Part shown: positions 62,877 through 64,000 of the stretch, piece by piece
Layout of the letters: each line of letters starts with the position of its first letter
Position numbering within the stretch: position 1 is the first letter of the stretch
Assembly (NCBI RefSeq): GCF_031179145.1
Contig: NZ_JAPSIB010000019.1
Location: 34,668 to 98,667 of the forward strand
Reading direction: 5' to 3'
From: Brevibacterium sp.
GTDB taxonomy: Bacteria; Actinomycetota; Actinomycetes; Actinomycetales; Brevibacteriaceae
DNA: 64,000 nt
The notes under the pieces: generated by a model
The model's database searches: none
Seen by the model: only the letters and a program-made list of their open reading frames with translations
What the model was told of the DNA's origin: nothing
Position numbers and translations under genes: made by a program

Positions 62877-63740
62877 CTAGCTGAGTTCGCACTCGATCAC
62901 CGAAGCGGGTCTGATCTCTGCCTGCAGCGATTCGAGGACGAGGTCGACGTCGCCGGAGTCCTCGCAGGTCACGATGAGCGTCAGCGGATTGTCGGGATCT
63001 CTTTTCCGGCGCAGCTCTTGGTAGATGAGCAGACCGGCCCACGCCCTGGCCCGGTCCCTGCGCTCGCGCAGGAAATCGATGTTGTCGAGCACGATCACGG
63101 GTGGCTGGGACAGACTCGACAGGCTGAACTCGAGGAGGAATTTCTGCAACTCGCTGAGATCGGAGACGAAGGTCGCCCCCTCGGCGTCGATGAGGAAGTC
63201 GGCGTCCTCGGCGTCAGCGGTGGAGAAGGTGTCCGGGGGTAATCGGTCGATGACCTCCGTGGCGGAGGTGATCGTGTCCCGAATCGTCCCGATGACTTCT
63301 CGCAGTGTTGATTTCGAGACCCAGGGCTTGTACCAGGGTTGGAGCATGATGAGACGTTCGGCCAGATGCTGGGCGACTGTGAAGTCCTTCTCGAGGTCGG
63401 TCAGGCCGGCCACGTGACCGACTGACACGCATGAGCGCACGGCCCGAGCCTGCTTGCGGATGTCATACTCACCGACGCTGCCGGATCCTGCCGAGACGTG
63501 CATCCGGCCGGCCAGCGACAGCAGCAGGGAGGTCTTTCCGGTTCCGGCTGCGCCGCGGATGATCGCGACCGAGCCGGCGGGGACGTCGAGGTCGACGTCG
63601 GCGAAGACCTCTCCCTGCTTTCCGTTGAGGCTCCAACCCCGGAGGCTGATCCCACTGCCTCCGGGCTCTGCAGCCCCGCCTGTGGTGTCGTGTGTCGTGT
63701 CGGCTGTCGTTTCGGCGATTGTGCGCAGATGGCTGTGCAT
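62877..63740 (-). CDS. ABC-type ATPase paired with YhgE/Pip
   Basis: A 287-residue ATPase. Walker A is IIRGAAGTGKTSLLLSLAGR (near residue 60), after the ABC-like DVDLDVPAGSVA; a Walker B-like PPVIVLDNIDFL lies near 235, without the catalytic Glu usually following the Asp. The middle is long, with an unusual acidic stretch. The N-terminus is Thr-rich. Its first 90 residues align with the decayed C-terminal domain of the MMPL protein. ATG 63740 follows GGGGAGCAGAG, and the longer frame to 63821 is dropped. It probably energises the YhgE protein downstream. Confidence 0.82.
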   Translation of the reverse strand: MHSHLRTIAETTADTTHDTTGGAAEPGGSGISLRGWSLNGKQGEVFADVDLDVPAGSVAIIRGAAGTGKTSLLLSLAGRMHVSAGSGSVGEYDIRKQARAVRSCVSVGHVAGLTDLEKDFTVAQHLAERLIMLQPWYKPWVSKSTLREVIGTIRDTITSATEVIDRLPPDTFSTADAEDADFLIDAEGATFVSDLSELQKFLLEFSLSSLSQPPVIVLDNIDFLRERRDRARAWAGLLIYQELRRKRDPDNPLTLIVTCEDSGDVDLVLESLQAEIRPASVIECELS

Positions 63741-63807
63741 TCTCTGCTCCCCTGATGTGTACCTGCGTCGACCGGTGCACCGCGAGTACGATTTCGCTCG
63801 TTCAGTT

Positions 63808-63859
63808 CCAGCACAGTACACTGTCGCGGCGAACGCAGAATAAGTTACCTACAGGTAAC
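63808..63859. promoter_or_regulatory. Operator-like sites upstream of the ATPase/YhgE operon
   Basis: CCAGCACAG (63808-63816) and AGTACACTGT (63815-63824) also occur before the TetR gene at 56370-56389. They contain the perfect palindrome ACAGT-AC-ACTGT at 63813-63824. A second palindrome GTTACCT-AC-AGGTAAC lies at 63844-63859. They are 68-120 bases upstream of the ATG at 63740. The region 63860-64000 shows no gene; a further divergent gene would begin beyond the window. Confidence 0.6.
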
Positions 63860-64000
63860 AATAGTGGCCGAAGCTGAAAAACGGCTAGAAATCGGGCACA
63901 TTGTCTGCAATCCCACACTGATCCGTGCCTGTTAGTGCCGTCGGTTCCGCGCGCGACGGCAACGAGCCGTCACCTCGGCGAGCACATCTCACGAAAACGC

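Overview
The window looks like chromosomal DNA from a high-GC Gram-positive actinobacterium. The evidence is GC-rich third codon positions, a dnaK-grpE-dnaJ-hspR heat-shock cluster, a bacterial proteasome activator (Bpa), LPxTG surface proteins, an LCP cell-wall enzyme, MMPL transporters and a LysG/LysE pair. The overall gene set suggests Micrococcales, probably Brevibacterium or a close relative. That genus call is inference from remembered protein style, not from a search.

Layout. (1) Positions 1-9382 are one end of an integrated phage or integrative element. A tight leftward early operon (6776 to 1) runs from a Cro-like XRE regulator through small phage proteins and an excisionase-like helix-turn-helix protein to a SNF2 helicase fused to a DNA methyltransferase, and ends in a cytosine-5 methyltransferase cut by the window edge. 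Facing right are a repressor, an ImmA-like metallopeptidase and a tyrosine integrase that abuts the 3' end of tRNA-Ser(GCT), the presumed attachment site. The far end lies left of base 1. (2) 9834-14044 holds an LCP ligase-like protein and a large FAD/NAD(P)-binding protein, overlapping by four bases. (3) 14103-20022 is a transporter locus: a YhgE/Pip protein and an MMPL transporter whose C-terminal tail is a decayed ABC-ATPase-like domain, divergent from a TetR regulator, with two tandem palindromes between them. (4) 20101-25146 holds an unknown protein with an internal duplication, a C45 acyltransferase-like protein, a metallo-beta-lactamase-fold hydrolase and an amino-acid permease. (5) tRNA-Ser(TGA) at 25619 is followed by a maltokinase-like protein with altered catalytic motifs. 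(6) 28172-35952 is mostly housekeeping: threonine dehydratase, quinone oxidoreductase, Bpa, two HAD phosphatases, seryl-tRNA synthetase and a lipid kinase. (7) 36214-39419 carries two paralogous LPxTG proteins in tandem. (8) 39563-43795 is the heat-shock operon, with two HspR (HAIR-like) sites and a well-formed promoter. (9) 43948-53545 holds a DHDPS-family lyase, a large RND exporter with an unusual coiled-coil insertion, MobA, an amidase, a PEP-mutase-family enzyme and a VOC protein. (10) 53556-60524 holds a RecQ helicase, a DedA-like protein, a second TetR, a lysG regulator broken by an in-frame TGA next to an intact lysE exporter, an AAA ATPase and a membrane protein. (11) 60602-63740 is a second YhgE/Pip gene paired with an intact ABC-type ATPase.

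The most interesting theme is the pair of YhgE/Pip loci. One has a stand-alone ATPase with a good Walker A. The other has a related domain fused to an MMPL pump with the P-loop lost. The second TetR gene (56478) and the second YhgE operon share operator-like sequences, so one regulator may control both. Other points to examine are the helicase-methyltransferase fusion, the lysG nonsense codon with its operator still present, the duplicated unknown protein, and several short tandem repeats.
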